A program made the translations under genes and the position numbers. Of a DNA stretch of 64,000 nt, positions 43,364 through 52,593 are shown piece after piece. Numbering within the stretch: position 1 is the stretch's first letter; each line of letters begins with the position of its first letter. The notes beneath the pieces are model-generated. The model had not been told where the DNA came from. It worked only from the letters and a program-made list of their open reading frames with translations, and did not search any database. This DNA is from Cnuella takakiae (GTDB lineage: Bacteria; Bacteroidota; Bacteroidia; Chitinophagales; Chitinophagaceae): assembly GCF_001953305.1 (NCBI RefSeq), contig NZ_MTFE01000010.1:3199571-3263570 (forward strand), read 5' to 3'.

Positions 43364-44095
43364 TTAGGTTTCCTGCAAAACCAGTGCATCCAGATTACTG
43401 ATGCCGATGTTCTTCTTTGATAGGAACCCTTCTGCAAACCGCACGCCAATACGCTTACCCAACATGCGGGCACGGGCAGTTATGGCGTCCAGGAACTCGG
43501 GACTGGAAATATAGGTCTGTGGTTCGCTGCTGTTGGGGTCATGAAACTGGGTACGGTAAGCCAGTATCGATTGCAGGCGTTCTTCCCACACATCGGAGAT
43601 GTCCACAATTACATCGGGTTCGTAAAAACGGTCCTGGATATAATGCAGCAGGTATTTGGGCCGCCATTTTTCCTGTTCGTTGCCCGCATCGTCATAGGTT
43701 TTCACCTGGCGCAAACCTGATAGAAAACAGGCGTCGTAAATGAGGTGGCCAGCACGGCCATGATCAGGATGGCGGTCTTCCAGGACATTGCCGATCACGA
43801 TATCGGGTTGGTATTTTCGGAGAGCTGCAATAAGTTTCATCTGGTGCTCTTCGTCGTTGCGGAAAAATCCATCCCGCATCCGCAGGTTTTCCCGGGCCGA
43901 AACACCAATGATGCGGCCAGCTTCGGCAGCCTCTGCATAACGGGTTTCAACCGTGCCCCTTGTGCCCAGTTCTCCTTCGGTAAGATCGACAATGCCTACC
44001 TTCTTGCCGCGCATCCTTTCTTTGATCAAAACACCCGAACAACCCAGTTCAACATCATCCGGATGTACGCCAATTGCTAATAGGTCCAGTTTCAT
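43364..44095 (-). CDS. bshB1: Bacillithiol biosynthesis deacetylase BshB1
   Basis: 243 residues, PIG-L/LmbE zinc deacetylase. Motif AIGVHPDDVELGCSG holds the Asp and His/Asp Zn ligands, RHPDHGRAGHL the second His pair, and DLTEGELGTRGT is the signature of the BshB1 subgroup. It removes acetate from GlcNAc-malate to give GlcN-malate, step two of bacillithiol synthesis. Start 44095 (MKLDLLAIGVHP) matches the family; bshA and bshC are not in this window. The bacillithiol-transferase-like gene at 57.3 kb fits the same thiol system. 41 bases upstream of the desaturase. Confidence 0.92.
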   Translation of the reverse strand: MKLDLLAIGVHPDDVELGCSGVLIKERMRGKKVGIVDLTEGELGTRGTVETRYAEAAEAGRIIGVSARENLRMRDGFFRNDEEHQMKLIAALRKYQPDIVIGNVLEDRHPDHGRAGHLIYDACFLSGLRQVKTYDDAGNEQEKWRPKYLLHYIQDRFYEPDVIVDISDVWEERLQSILAYRTQFHDPNSSEPQTYISSPEFLDAITARARMLGKRIGVRFAEGFLSKKNIGISNLDALVLQET

Positions 44096-44344
44096 GCGTC
44101 CATTGTGCCCCGGCATATACCGGAAGCTGGTTGTGATTTAAAATAAGGGCTGCAAGATAGCCATTAAGCGCAAGAAGCCAGTGATTTTGGTCAGTACAGC
44201 AACCTGGCATTAGCCTTTGCTGCCGTTAATTATTTGCCATTGTTGGTAGCTATGGAGGAAAGTTGATAGGAAATATGGCTTGATGTGATAAGCTGGGAAA
44301 GCCTTAGGGATGTTTTGCGTCATTTTGAATAAATACCCGGACAA

Positions 44345-44989
44345 CTATCTCCTGGCAGGTCTCACCGGGTTGTTGTACCAAACGCCATCGATTTCGCGGA
44401 TAATGTTTTCTATTTGCCGGTCGGTGGCATCGGAAGTAAAATCGTAATCCTGTTTGAGGGAAGAGCCAAAGAAGAAAGCCACCGTTTGGTAGAACCGTGC
44501 GTTGAAGCCGCCCCGGTATTCTTTGATGATCTCGTAGCAATTGTTGCCAGTTTGCCGGTTGATCAGTTTCATCAGCACCTTGCCCTGGTAAACAGACAGG
44601 TTGGTGAGCGGGTCGGCAAACTGTTTGCGGAGTTCGGATTCCCTGCTTTTGATGATCTCCTTACGTTGACTTTTGCTTTTTACATGCTGGAGCCGGTCGG
44701 CCACTTCATTCAGGGTAACCGATGCTACCCGTGCATAAGGATAGGTAACATAAACGGCGTTGCGCAACCTGTTGTACTGCCTTATATATTGCGTCAAAGA
44801 TTCGGGCGGCAATTTGGAAATATATACCATTCCCAGCTCGCGGTATGGCATGTACTCACCATTGTATTCAATAACATCCACCAGCAGGGTATCATTTGCA
44901 CCCCAGTGGTTGCGGGCAGAATCGGCGCTTTGTCCATTAGCGCAAAGCCCTCCCAACAGCAGCAGAAATATGTACACGGTGCGGATCAT
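44345..44989 (-). CDS. DUF4294 family exported protein
   Basis: 214 residues. Leader MIRTVYIFLLLLGGLCANGQ, then the Bacteroidota-specific DUF4294 pattern: DVIEYNGEYMPYRELGMVYI, RLRNAVYVTYPYARVASVTLNEV, MKLINRQTGNNCYEIIKEYRGGFNARFYQTVAFFFGSSLKQDYD. Probably periplasmic; the family has no known role. Its end (NNPVRPARR) is basic. Located downstream of ccmF but separated from it by a terminator. Confidence 0.85.
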   Translation of the reverse strand: MIRTVYIFLLLLGGLCANGQSADSARNHWGANDTLLVDVIEYNGEYMPYRELGMVYISKLPPESLTQYIRQYNRLRNAVYVTYPYARVASVTLNEVADRLQHVKSKSQRKEIIKSRESELRKQFADPLTNLSVYQGKVLMKLINRQTGNNCYEIIKEYRGGFNARFYQTVAFFFGSSLKQDYDFTSDATDRQIENIIREIDGVWYNNPVRPARR

Positions 44990-45008
44990 AGCCATTTAAA
45001 AATACAAA

Positions 45009-45037
45009 GGTTCGTGTGCTTAAATGACACACGAACC
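45009..45037 (-). terminator. Terminator after ccmF
   Basis: 10-bp perfect stem ggttcgtgtg / cacacgaacc, nine-base loop, then TTTGTATTTTT on the minus strand. Confidence 0.85.
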
Positions 45038-45062
45038 CTGCAAATTGCTGTATACCCTATAA

Positions 45063-47528
45063 TTATATTTTCTTTAGCTGAATACGATTGGTTTCAATCC
45101 GGCGCAGCGCAGCGATAAAGAATCCAATGACCATCAGGATGGTACCCAGCCACAGTACGTTGATAAAAGGAAACTTATATGCCTTCAGGGTTACGTACTG
45201 CATGATGCTTTCCGACTCCTTAAATCCAATGGTAGCCTGTTTTCCCTGAACCGATTGCAGTTGCAGCACCAGGTTTTCTGCCACCACGGTATCGGGTTCG
45301 GCGAAGGTAGCACCGCCCTTGCTGATGAGGATGGGCTTGGAGGTATACTGCGAACCGGTTTTGGCAAACACCTTAACGGTAGCAACCGATACGCTGTCCT
45401 TTTCGGTAAAGCCCGCACCCGGGATATTCCGATGGTTCTCCAGCCCTTCTACAATTACATAACCTTTGGAGTAAAACACCGTGTCGCCGGGGTTTACCGT
45501 TTTGGGCTGAAAAGTAGCCGTATCCTTATTTTTATTGGGATCCGGAAGGGACGTAATATAAGTAAACACGTCCTCGTTCCAGTAGTGCTTGGAGTCGGGG
45601 TTGGCCATCAGGCCTTCATTGCCCTTGTAGTTTACAAAAGCATTGGGCTGCAGCACAAAGTTTTCCGAACTGTCCTTGCTTTGGAAGCGCACCTGGTAAA
45701 ACCATAGTGGCTTTTTGGGGTGGGCCGAGTCGCTTTCATAGGTAACAAAATATTTACCCATGTCGTTTCTTACTCCTTTTACCAGGGTCAGGTTTTCCCC
45801 GCTCTGCTCTTTGCTGCCTTCACCAAAATTGATAAAGATGCCACTGGTGTTGAGCGAAAGCACTTCTTTTTTAGAAGAAGAAATAAGGATGCCTACCAGC
45901 ATCAGTGCAAAGCCGAGGTGGGCAATAGCGCCACCACTGCGTTTCATGCTGCCGTTCATGCCAATCCATATATAGGCGGCATTGGCAATAGCGGCATAAA
46001 TGGCAGCGGCAACAGCCAGCCAAACGGCAGCCATATAACCAGCTCCCTTATCGCTGAAGTTGACCTTGCCCAGCCAGATCACCAGTACGCTCACCACCAG
46101 GGCAACAGCAGCAGGTGCCAAAATCTTCCGCATGGCAGCCTTGCCGGTGTTTTTATATTTCAGGTACATGCCAAACCCGGTTAGCAGGCCAATGATAATG
46201 GCCACGAAAACCTGGATGCGGTTGTAGGCAAATGCGGAGTCTTCGCCAAAGGCTAGCGGGGTAAATACTTTCGAATCCTTACCCACAAACAGCCCTGCGA
46301 TTTTATTGATCACCGGCACCGAAGTCATCAGGATGATGCTGAGGGCAGAAAGAAAAAGCACCAGGGAGCCCACAAACATCCAGAACTCGCGGGAAGAAGC
46401 TTCCTCTTCTTTCTGGATGAAAGGAATATGCTTATAGCGTTTGAAAAAGATAAAGAAAGAAGGGATGACAAAGGCAAACAGGAAGAACTGCAGGTGTGCC
46501 CGGGTAATACCCTCACCGGTAAATGCATGTACGGAAGTATCCTGGAGGTCGCCACTGCGGGTAAGGTAAGTGGAATATAATACCAGCAGGAAAGACAGGA
46601 TAAAGAACAGGATAGAAGTTCGGAGCGCATTGCCGGTATGACGGAAGATCAGCAAACCATGGATGGCAGCCACCAGGGTAAGCCAGGGAACCAGCGATGC
46701 ATTTTCTACCGGGTCCCATGCCCAATAGCCACCAAAGGTGAGCGATTCATAGGCCCAGGCGGCACCCATCATAATACCCAATCCCAGCGAACCTGCGGAA
46801 AACAGGGCCCAGGGAAGTCCGGGTTTGGTCCATCCGGTATAGTCGCGGGTCCATAATCCCGAAAGGGCAAAAGCAAAAGGAATCAGTACAGAAGCAAAAC
46901 CCAGGAAGAGCACAGGTGGGTGGATCACCATCCAGTAGTTTTGCAGCAGGGGGTTCAGGTCGTTGCCGTCCTGGATCATACTCAGGTATTCGGCATTCTG
47001 GAAGATGGGTGCATCCATGGTATTGCGCAGCAACACAAAAGGATTGGAACCTATTTTCCAGTCAAAGAAGTTAAGCCCCATAACCATGGTGGCCAGGATG
47101 ATCTGTGCAAAAGAAACCACCGCCATTACAGGTGCTTCCCATTCTTTTTCACGGGCGATTACAACCAGACCCAGCACGCAATGCCAAATACTCCACAACA
47201 GGAAGCTACCCTCCTGTCCTTCCCAGATAGCAGCCAGGAGGTACTTGGGTTCCAGGGTGCGGCTGCTGTGCTGCCAGGCGTATTTGTATTCAAAAAGATG
47301 GGATTGTACGATATAGTACAGGATGCCGAAGACGGCAAACACCGAAAGGGCCTCGGCAATAAAAAAGTACCGGGCCAGCTTTTTCCAGTTGCGCGATTCA
47401 TCGGCCAGCCGGTTGCCCTGGAGGCTCTTGATGTATCCAAAAGTGGCGGCAATCGACGCAATAAACGATAGGAGCAAAAAGAAATGCCCGAGCCTGCCGG
47501 GTAAGAGGTGTTCGCCTACAAAATCCAT
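45063..47528 (-). CDS. ccmF: Cytochrome c maturation heme lyase subunit CcmF
   Basis: 821 residues with about 14 helices. The heme-handling WWD-type segment GGYWAWDPVENASLVPWL is present (~residue 265), with conserved His nearby (FRHTGN, VIHPPVLFLG). A large periplasmic domain (~600-780) near the C-terminus makes it longer than the ~650-residue proteobacterial CcmF, as is normal in Bacteroidota. Works with CcmE and CcmH to attach heme to apocytochrome c. It starts 6 bases after ccmE ends, so the two form an operon; ccmA-D, G and H are not in view. Confidence 0.93.
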   Translation of the reverse strand: MDFVGEHLLPGRLGHFFLLLSFIASIAATFGYIKSLQGNRLADESRNWKKLARYFFIAEALSVFAVFGILYYIVQSHLFEYKYAWQHSSRTLEPKYLLAAIWEGQEGSFLLWSIWHCVLGLVVIAREKEWEAPVMAVVSFAQIILATMVMGLNFFDWKIGSNPFVLLRNTMDAPIFQNAEYLSMIQDGNDLNPLLQNYWMVIHPPVLFLGFASVLIPFAFALSGLWTRDYTGWTKPGLPWALFSAGSLGLGIMMGAAWAYESLTFGGYWAWDPVENASLVPWLTLVAAIHGLLIFRHTGNALRTSILFFILSFLLVLYSTYLTRSGDLQDTSVHAFTGEGITRAHLQFFLFAFVIPSFFIFFKRYKHIPFIQKEEEASSREFWMFVGSLVLFLSALSIILMTSVPVINKIAGLFVGKDSKVFTPLAFGEDSAFAYNRIQVFVAIIIGLLTGFGMYLKYKNTGKAAMRKILAPAAVALVVSVLVIWLGKVNFSDKGAGYMAAVWLAVAAAIYAAIANAAYIWIGMNGSMKRSGGAIAHLGFALMLVGILISSSKKEVLSLNTSGIFINFGEGSKEQSGENLTLVKGVRNDMGKYFVTYESDSAHPKKPLWFYQVRFQSKDSSENFVLQPNAFVNYKGNEGLMANPDSKHYWNEDVFTYITSLPDPNKNKDTATFQPKTVNPGDTVFYSKGYVIVEGLENHRNIPGAGFTEKDSVSVATVKVFAKTGSQYTSKPILISKGGATFAEPDTVVAENLVLQLQSVQGKQATIGFKESESIMQYVTLKAYKFPFINVLWLGTILMVIGFFIAALRRIETNRIQLKKI

Positions 47529-47534
47529 TCGTCG

Positions 47535-47966
47535 TTAGTATTTATATTCGGTGGTGCTTGATGCAGTGGAGGGCAGGGCCTTTTGCTGTGCTTCCATATT
47601 GTCCTTGTACTTGGAAGGACATTTCATTTGCAGCTTGGTACATTCAAAATACCCATTGCGCATATAGCCGTTCAGGTCAATGCCTTCGCTTTTTTCGATA
47701 TCGGTGGGCTTGGCATTCTTATATACTACTTTGGAGCTGCGGCCATCCTGATCGAGGGCGTAAAACTCGGTGTAGTTGGGATCCTTTATCTGGTCGTAAT
47801 GGATCGGCTTGGTTTTATCCAGTTTCACCTTTACCACTACAAATTGTTCTTTTTTCTCTCCTGCCGAATTGAAGGTTTCGTAGGTCGTCAGGTCTTTAAT
47901 AAAGAAGGACATTCCGGAAATGCCGGCAACAATGAGAATGAGCAGAACGATGTGGATCTTTTTCAT
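47535..47966 (-). CDS. ccmE: Cytochrome c maturation heme chaperone CcmE (CxxxY type)
   Basis: 143 residues: one N-terminal membrane helix (IHIVLLILIVAGISGMSFF) and a beta-barrel OB-fold. Classic CcmE binds heme covalently through His in HxxxY. Here the equivalent region reads QMKCPSKYKDN, a CxxxY motif, as known from the archaeal and Desulfovibrio-like system I* variants. Immediately upstream of ccmF, which confirms the role. A near -7 box precedes the gene. Confidence 0.9.
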   Translation of the reverse strand: MKKIHIVLLILIVAGISGMSFFIKDLTTYETFNSAGEKKEQFVVVKVKLDKTKPIHYDQIKDPNYTEFYALDQDGRSSKVVYKNAKPTDIEKSEGIDLNGYMRNGYFECTKLQMKCPSKYKDNMEAQQKALPSTASSTTEYKY

Positions 47967-48322
47967 TTCGTTGAAATTCGGTGCGAAGTTATGCCAAAAT
48001 GGGGAGCATGACGAATAGGTGACATAGGTTTTGGTACCGTTTGCACTCTTTTAGCAAATCCTTGCAGCCTGTACACACAACCAATGCATTTGCAGGTATA
48101 AAGCTTTAACAAACAGGCTTGTCTTTATTGCGCACAAGTGGCACAGATAACAAGTACTTTTTCCGTTTCCTTTGAAAATGGATGTTCTATTTCCAGGATT
48201 CTTATCTGGTTTTTCCAAGCCATCTGTGCGCAAATTTGCCCATCTATCCTGTTAATCCTTAAATCCGCAACGCCTGTTTCAACATTGAGGTGTAACTTGC
48301 ACCGCCTTTAAAAAACATTTAA
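47967..48322. other. Intergenic region with degenerate inverted repeat
   Basis: 355 bases between divergent ccmE and the ureohydrolase gene. No gene. It holds a 9-bp perfect inverted repeat ttgcgcaca / tgtgcgcaa (48128-48136, 48225-48233) and the words atcctgttaatcctt that recur in bacterial intergenic repeats. A TAACTTGC near-match to the -7 box (around 48290) precedes the ureohydrolase gene. Confidence 0.4.
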
Positions 48323-49366
48323 ATGGATCTTTCGAAATTCGATCCCGATAGTGCCGGGAACCCCAACAATAATATTTTCGGCCTCCCCTTTACCGAAGAA
48401 GAAGCAAGACTGGTGATTATTCCTGTTCCCTGGGAAGTTACCGTAAGCTTTGGCTCGGGTACCGCCCGCTCTTCCGAGCAGATCTTTAAAGCCAGCCTCC
48501 AGGTTGATCTTTTTGACCCCGATTATCCCGATAACTGGCGCCAAGGTTTCTTTATGCGCGAGTCGGATAAGAAGATCCTGCTGAAGAGCGACTACCTGCG
48601 CAAAGAAGCCGAGCTCTACATAGACTATATTTCCAAAGGCGATGTGGTTGCGGAAAACAAGTTCATGTGCAAAACCCTGAAGGACGTGAACGAGGGTTCG
48701 CATTTCCTGAACCAATGGGTGTACCAGCAAACCAAGGCGCTTCTGGACCAGGGCAAACTGGTAGCCATGCTGGGTGGCGACCACAGCACACCACTTGGTT
48801 TCTTCAAGGCCATTGCCGACAAGCACGAAGAGTTTGGCATCCTGCAAATTGATGCACACCTCGACTTGCGGGAAGCTTACGAAGGTTTTACCTACTCGCA
48901 TGCTTCCATCATGTATAATGCCCTCAACGAAATTCCACAGCTGAAAAAGCTGGTACAGGTGGGCATCCGCGACTACTCGGGTGGTGAAGTGGAATACGTT
49001 GCCGAGAACAGCGACCGCGTCAATGTGTATTACGACCGCGATATCCGTGTTCGCCAGTATGAAGGCGAAACCTTCCGCCAGATCGTGGAAGAGATCGTAA
49101 GCAAGCTGCCCCAAAAGGTCTTTATCTCTTTTGATATTGATGGCCTGGATCCAAAGCTTTGCCCCAATACCGGAACACCGGTGCAGGGTGGTTTTGAGAC
49201 GGAGCAGGTGTTTTACATCTTTAAAAAACTGGTTGAATCTGGCCGCCAGATCATTGGTTTTGATCTCAACGAGGTAAGCACCAGTGAGAACGGCTGGGAT
49301 GCAAACGTAGGTGCCCGGGTTTTGTTTAAATTGTGTAACCTCCTGGTTGCCAGCAATCCCCAGTAA
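48323..49366 (+). CDS. Ureohydrolase (arginase/agmatinase/formimidoylglutamase family)
   Basis: 347 residues. Binuclear Mn motifs are complete: GGDHS, DAHLDLR, FDIDGLDP, with FDLNEVS at the C-terminus. It cleaves a guanidino or formimidoyl group, giving urea or formamide. Which of arginine, agmatine or formiminoglutamate is the substrate cannot be decided: SHASIM replaces the usual arginase His-containing loop. First gene of an operon with a membrane protein (1-base gap) and a radical SAM protein (4-base gap). An arginine-using step would fit the cyanophycin system at 7-12 kb, but that is distant. Confidence 0.88.
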   Translation: MDLSKFDPDSAGNPNNNIFGLPFTEEEARLVIIPVPWEVTVSFGSGTARSSEQIFKASLQVDLFDPDYPDNWRQGFFMRESDKKILLKSDYLRKEAELYIDYISKGDVVAENKFMCKTLKDVNEGSHFLNQWVYQQTKALLDQGKLVAMLGGDHSTPLGFFKAIADKHEEFGILQIDAHLDLREAYEGFTYSHASIMYNALNEIPQLKKLVQVGIRDYSGGEVEYVAENSDRVNVYYDRDIRVRQYEGETFRQIVEEIVSKLPQKVFISFDIDGLDPKLCPNTGTPVQGGFETEQVFYIFKKLVESGRQIIGFDLNEVSTSENGWDANVGARVLFKLCNLLVASNPQ

Positions 49367-49367
49367 G

Positions 49368-49970
49368 ATGTTTGAAATTCCGATTAATATACCGGGACTG
49401 GAAAAACGCCGCCGCAGCATCGGGCTCCTGCACATTGTTGCCGGCTTTTTCCTGATTGCCAATGCAGAGAACGTGTTCCGGGCTTTGGCTCTTAGGAGCT
49501 ATGCACCCCTGTTGCCGCTGTTCGGGGTTGCCCTGATTTCCCTGGTTTATGGATTTATCCGTAAAAAGTTAGACCCGCAATCCCGGTACAATTTCTGGTT
49601 GCGCCTTTTACAGGCGGTTACCTTCCTCAGCCTGGCATTTGCCATGGCGCAGGCGGGCAACACGGGTAAGAGCCTGGGGCTTTTTCTTTGGGTTGTCATT
49701 GCAGGGGGCCTGGCCTTCACGGAAAGGATTGCCCTGCAACAGCAAAAGCTCGACTTTTCGGAAAAAGGTTTTGCTTATCCCAATGGCTATACCCATAAAG
49801 AAGTACCCTGGGCTGCGGTTGCCGATGTAACCGTGCGCCCCGATTTTCTGACCATTCATTATCCTGATAACCGGTTCCTGCAATTTGAACTGAAGCAGCC
49901 CATTGATGCTGGTAAAGTAGCCGAAATGCAGGAATTTTGCCGCAGGCAGATAACCTCCGGTAAAGCTTAA
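49368..49970 (+). CDS. Four-TM membrane protein with C-terminal PH-like domain
   Basis: 200 residues from ATG 49368, starting one base after the ureohydrolase stop. Four helices in residues 20-120 (LLHIVAGFFLIANAE, APLLPLFGVALISLVYGFI, LLQAVTFLSLAFAMA, LGLFLWVVIAGGLAFTE), then a soluble region with LDFSEKGFAYPNGYTHKEVPWAAVADVTVRPDFLTIHY, the pattern of bacterial PH-like domains. Function unknown. The tight packing indicates an operon with both neighbours. Confidence 0.72.
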   Translation: MFEIPINIPGLEKRRRSIGLLHIVAGFFLIANAENVFRALALRSYAPLLPLFGVALISLVYGFIRKKLDPQSRYNFWLRLLQAVTFLSLAFAMAQAGNTGKSLGLFLWVVIAGGLAFTERIALQQQKLDFSEKGFAYPNGYTHKEVPWAAVADVTVRPDFLTIHYPDNRFLQFELKQPIDAGKVAEMQEFCRRQITSGKA

Positions 49971-49974
49971 TACT

Positions 49975-51279
49975 ATGAACGCATTACCTTCACAATCACC
50001 CTTCCTGCTCTACTCCGACGGTAAGGGCAATATTTTTGAAGACCACTCCCTCTACGTGGTAGGACGCAGCGGCTGGGATGCTATGCCCATACCGGAAGAC
50101 GAATGGATTGAACTGCCCCAAGGCGGACAACTGTACGAACTGCCAGGCCGCAGGGGTATCGGTATTGATGTGCGTACCGGGGAAATGCGTTTGTGCGAGA
50201 AAGGTTGGGCAGTGGCTGCCTTTGTACCGCCTGCACATACCGGTTTTTATATTGCCGCCTACGAAACGGCACCTGATGCACCTACCCTGCCCCTCTTCTG
50301 CTACACGGCTGCGGGATGGATGGACGATAAGTTTTGGGTACCCGCCATCCGTATTGAAGAAGATATCCGGCAGGAATGTGGCGGCTTTGACGACAACAAG
50401 GTAAAATACGGCGTAGCGCACCTGATGGAAGCTTACCCGCACAACAGGCTGGTGGCACACCTGGCCAACAATTGTGCCCTCACCTACCAGTGTCCTGCCG
50501 CCCGCAACTATTTTATGGGGCGCTGGGAATGCCCGGTGCCTGCATCGCCGGCCTGTAATGCCAATTGTATTGGTTGCATTTCCTTCCAGCCTGAAGAAGA
50601 GACCATCATTTCCACACAGGATCGCCTTACTTTTAAACCCACCAAGGAAGAGATCGTCGAGTTTACCGTTCCGCACCTCGAATCGGCACCTTTCCCGCTC
50701 ATTTCTTTTGGGCAGGGTTGCGAAGGCGAGCCCCTGCTGATGTGGGAAACCATCCGGGAAGCCATTATCGAAATACGCAAGCATACGCCCAAAGGCAGCA
50801 TCAATATCAACACCAACGGCTCCAAGCCTGCAGCAGTCAAAGCACTGTGCGACGCGGGCCTGAATTCAATCCGGGTAAGTATGAACTCGGCACGGCCCGA
50901 AGTTTACCTGCCTTACTATCGCCCCAACAACTACCAGTTTGAAGACCTGATAGAAAGCCTGAAAGTAGTACGCAGCTATGGGGGCTGGACTTCCATCAAC
51001 TATTTTGTATTCCCCGGCATGACCGATACCGTTGCCGAATACGAAGCACTCCGCCAACTGATCATCGATACTGATCTGTGCATGATCCAATGGCGCAATT
51101 TCAATATCGATCCTGATTGGTATTTAGGCAAAATTGGCGTGGTAGAAACAGGCGACATCCTCGGTGTTAAACAACTGATGGAACTGATCCGCGAAGAATT
51201 CCCCAACCTGAAGTTTGGCTATTATAACCCACCCATGGAGCGCATCCAGGGCAGTTATGATGTAGACTTTGCCCATTAA
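49975..51279 (+). CDS. Uncharacterised radical SAM protein
   Basis: 434 residues. An N-terminal domain of ~170 residues without a recognised family (GRSGWDAMPIPEDEW, VPPAHTGFYIAAYETAP) is followed by a radical SAM core with the cluster motif CNANCIGC (CxxxCxxC, ~residue 197), the GQGCEGEPLL glycine motif and ITTNG-like ININTNGSKPAA. Unlike most radical SAM proteins, no C-terminal auxiliary cluster is visible. Cys at TYQCPAA just before the core may matter. Substrate unknown. Last gene of the ureohydrolase operon (four bases after the membrane protein). Confidence 0.8.
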   Translation: MNALPSQSPFLLYSDGKGNIFEDHSLYVVGRSGWDAMPIPEDEWIELPQGGQLYELPGRRGIGIDVRTGEMRLCEKGWAVAAFVPPAHTGFYIAAYETAPDAPTLPLFCYTAAGWMDDKFWVPAIRIEEDIRQECGGFDDNKVKYGVAHLMEAYPHNRLVAHLANNCALTYQCPAARNYFMGRWECPVPASPACNANCIGCISFQPEEETIISTQDRLTFKPTKEEIVEFTVPHLESAPFPLISFGQGCEGEPLLMWETIREAIIEIRKHTPKGSININTNGSKPAAVKALCDAGLNSIRVSMNSARPEVYLPYYRPNNYQFEDLIESLKVVRSYGGWTSINYFVFPGMTDTVAEYEALRQLIIDTDLCMIQWRNFNIDPDWYLGKIGVVETGDILGVKQLMELIREEFPNLKFGYYNPPMERIQGSYDVDFAH

Positions 51280-51435
51280 GCGAGGTCGGAAAAACCGGAA
51301 AGGTCAGTAGCGGCCGGAAAGATGGGTTTTGTGTTTTGAAGTGTTATAACCTTTGGTGGTTTGCATGGAAAAAACCGGACAGCCTTTCCCGTCTTTACTG
51401 TCTTTCCCGTTTTTTCAGACTACACTGCCTCCCCT

Positions 51436-52578
51436 ATGCCCCGCCATTCCCTACCCCTTATTGTCTTTGCACAGTTTGCCGGCACCTCGCTCTGGTTTGC
51501 AGGAAATGCAGTGCTCGTTGGTCAGCAGGGTTTATCAGCTGCTGCACTGACAGCTTCGGTTCAATTGGGGTTTATAGCGGGCACACTCCTTTTCGCCTTA
51601 ATGGCACTTGCCGACCGTTGGCCTGCCACCAGGCTTTTTCTTTTGTGTTCCTTATCAGGAGCTTTATCAAATGCCTTGATTCCCTTCTTCCTTTCTGCAC
51701 CCTGGCTGGTGCTGGCCTTACGGGTGCTTACCGGTTTTTTCCTGGCGGGCATTTACCCGGTCGGGATGAAGATAGCAGCAGACCTGTTTCCGAAAGGTTT
51801 GGGTGTAGCCATGGGATGGCTGGTGGGCGCCCTGGTTCTGGGTACGGCATTTCCGCACCTGCTTAAAGGCCAATTGTCGCAATGGCCGGCAGAAACACTG
51901 CTGTGGACCATTTCGGGTCTGGCAACTTGTGGTGGTATTTTATTGTACCTGCTGATTCCATCCAACCTGCCTTTTTTAAAATCGAATGGCGGTTTCACTG
52001 GTAGCATCCGGAGCATCGTAAAGGAAAAACCATTTTTGAAACCTGCGTTTGGTTACCTGGGGCATATGTGGGAACTCTACACCTTTTGGGCCTTTGTACC
52101 CCTGTTGCTGCAAAGCCATCCTTCATTAAAGTCACAAAACGGTTCCATAGCCGTTTATGCTTTTTACATTATTGCCATTGGTGCCCTTGGCTGCATCCTT
52201 GGTGGATTGTATGCAAGGCGTACCAGCAGCCGCAAGGTTTCCCAACTGGCACTGGCTATTTCCGGATTTTGTTGTTTGGCCTTACCCTGGGCTGCAGCTT
52301 TACCTTTAAATGGGTACCTGTTCTATTTATTGACCTGGGGATTTGCTGTAGTTGCTGACTCCCCCCAGCTTTCGGCGCTGGCAGCCCAAACGGCACCACC
52401 GCAACTGAAAGGAACGGCGCTTTCCCTGCTTACCTGTGCCGGCTTTGGACTTACGGTTGTTTCCCTTCTGTTTATCCAATACCTTGCGGCGCGTTTGGCG
52501 CAGCCCCACCTGGCCATGGTAGCATTGGCGCCCGGTCCGTTGATGGGCTTGCTGGCTTTGCGCAAAGCCGCCGTTTAA
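51436..52578 (+). CDS. Major facilitator superfamily transporter
   Basis: 380 residues with about 12 helices. Start ATG 51436; upstream starts add residues without membrane features. The pattern DRWPATRLFLLC after helix 2 matches the MFS loop, and LTGFFLAGIYPVGMKIAADL is the conserved helix-5 pattern. Substrate not predictable. Followed 15 bases later by a second transporter of the DMT family, which points to one transcript. Confidence 0.85.
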   Translation: MPRHSLPLIVFAQFAGTSLWFAGNAVLVGQQGLSAAALTASVQLGFIAGTLLFALMALADRWPATRLFLLCSLSGALSNALIPFFLSAPWLVLALRVLTGFFLAGIYPVGMKIAADLFPKGLGVAMGWLVGALVLGTAFPHLLKGQLSQWPAETLLWTISGLATCGGILLYLLIPSNLPFLKSNGGFTGSIRSIVKEKPFLKPAFGYLGHMWELYTFWAFVPLLLQSHPSLKSQNGSIAVYAFYIIAIGALGCILGGLYARRTSSRKVSQLALAISGFCCLALPWAAALPLNGYLFYLLTWGFAVVADSPQLSALAAQTAPPQLKGTALSLLTCAGFGLTVVSLLFIQYLAARLAQPHLAMVALAPGPLMGLLALRKAAV

Positions 52579-52593
52579 CACCAACCTTTGTTT

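Noticed and set aside
48323..49366. Ureohydrolase as a fourth member of the cyanophycin system
   Set aside because: It is 37 kb away in a different operon and its substrate cannot be read from sequence.
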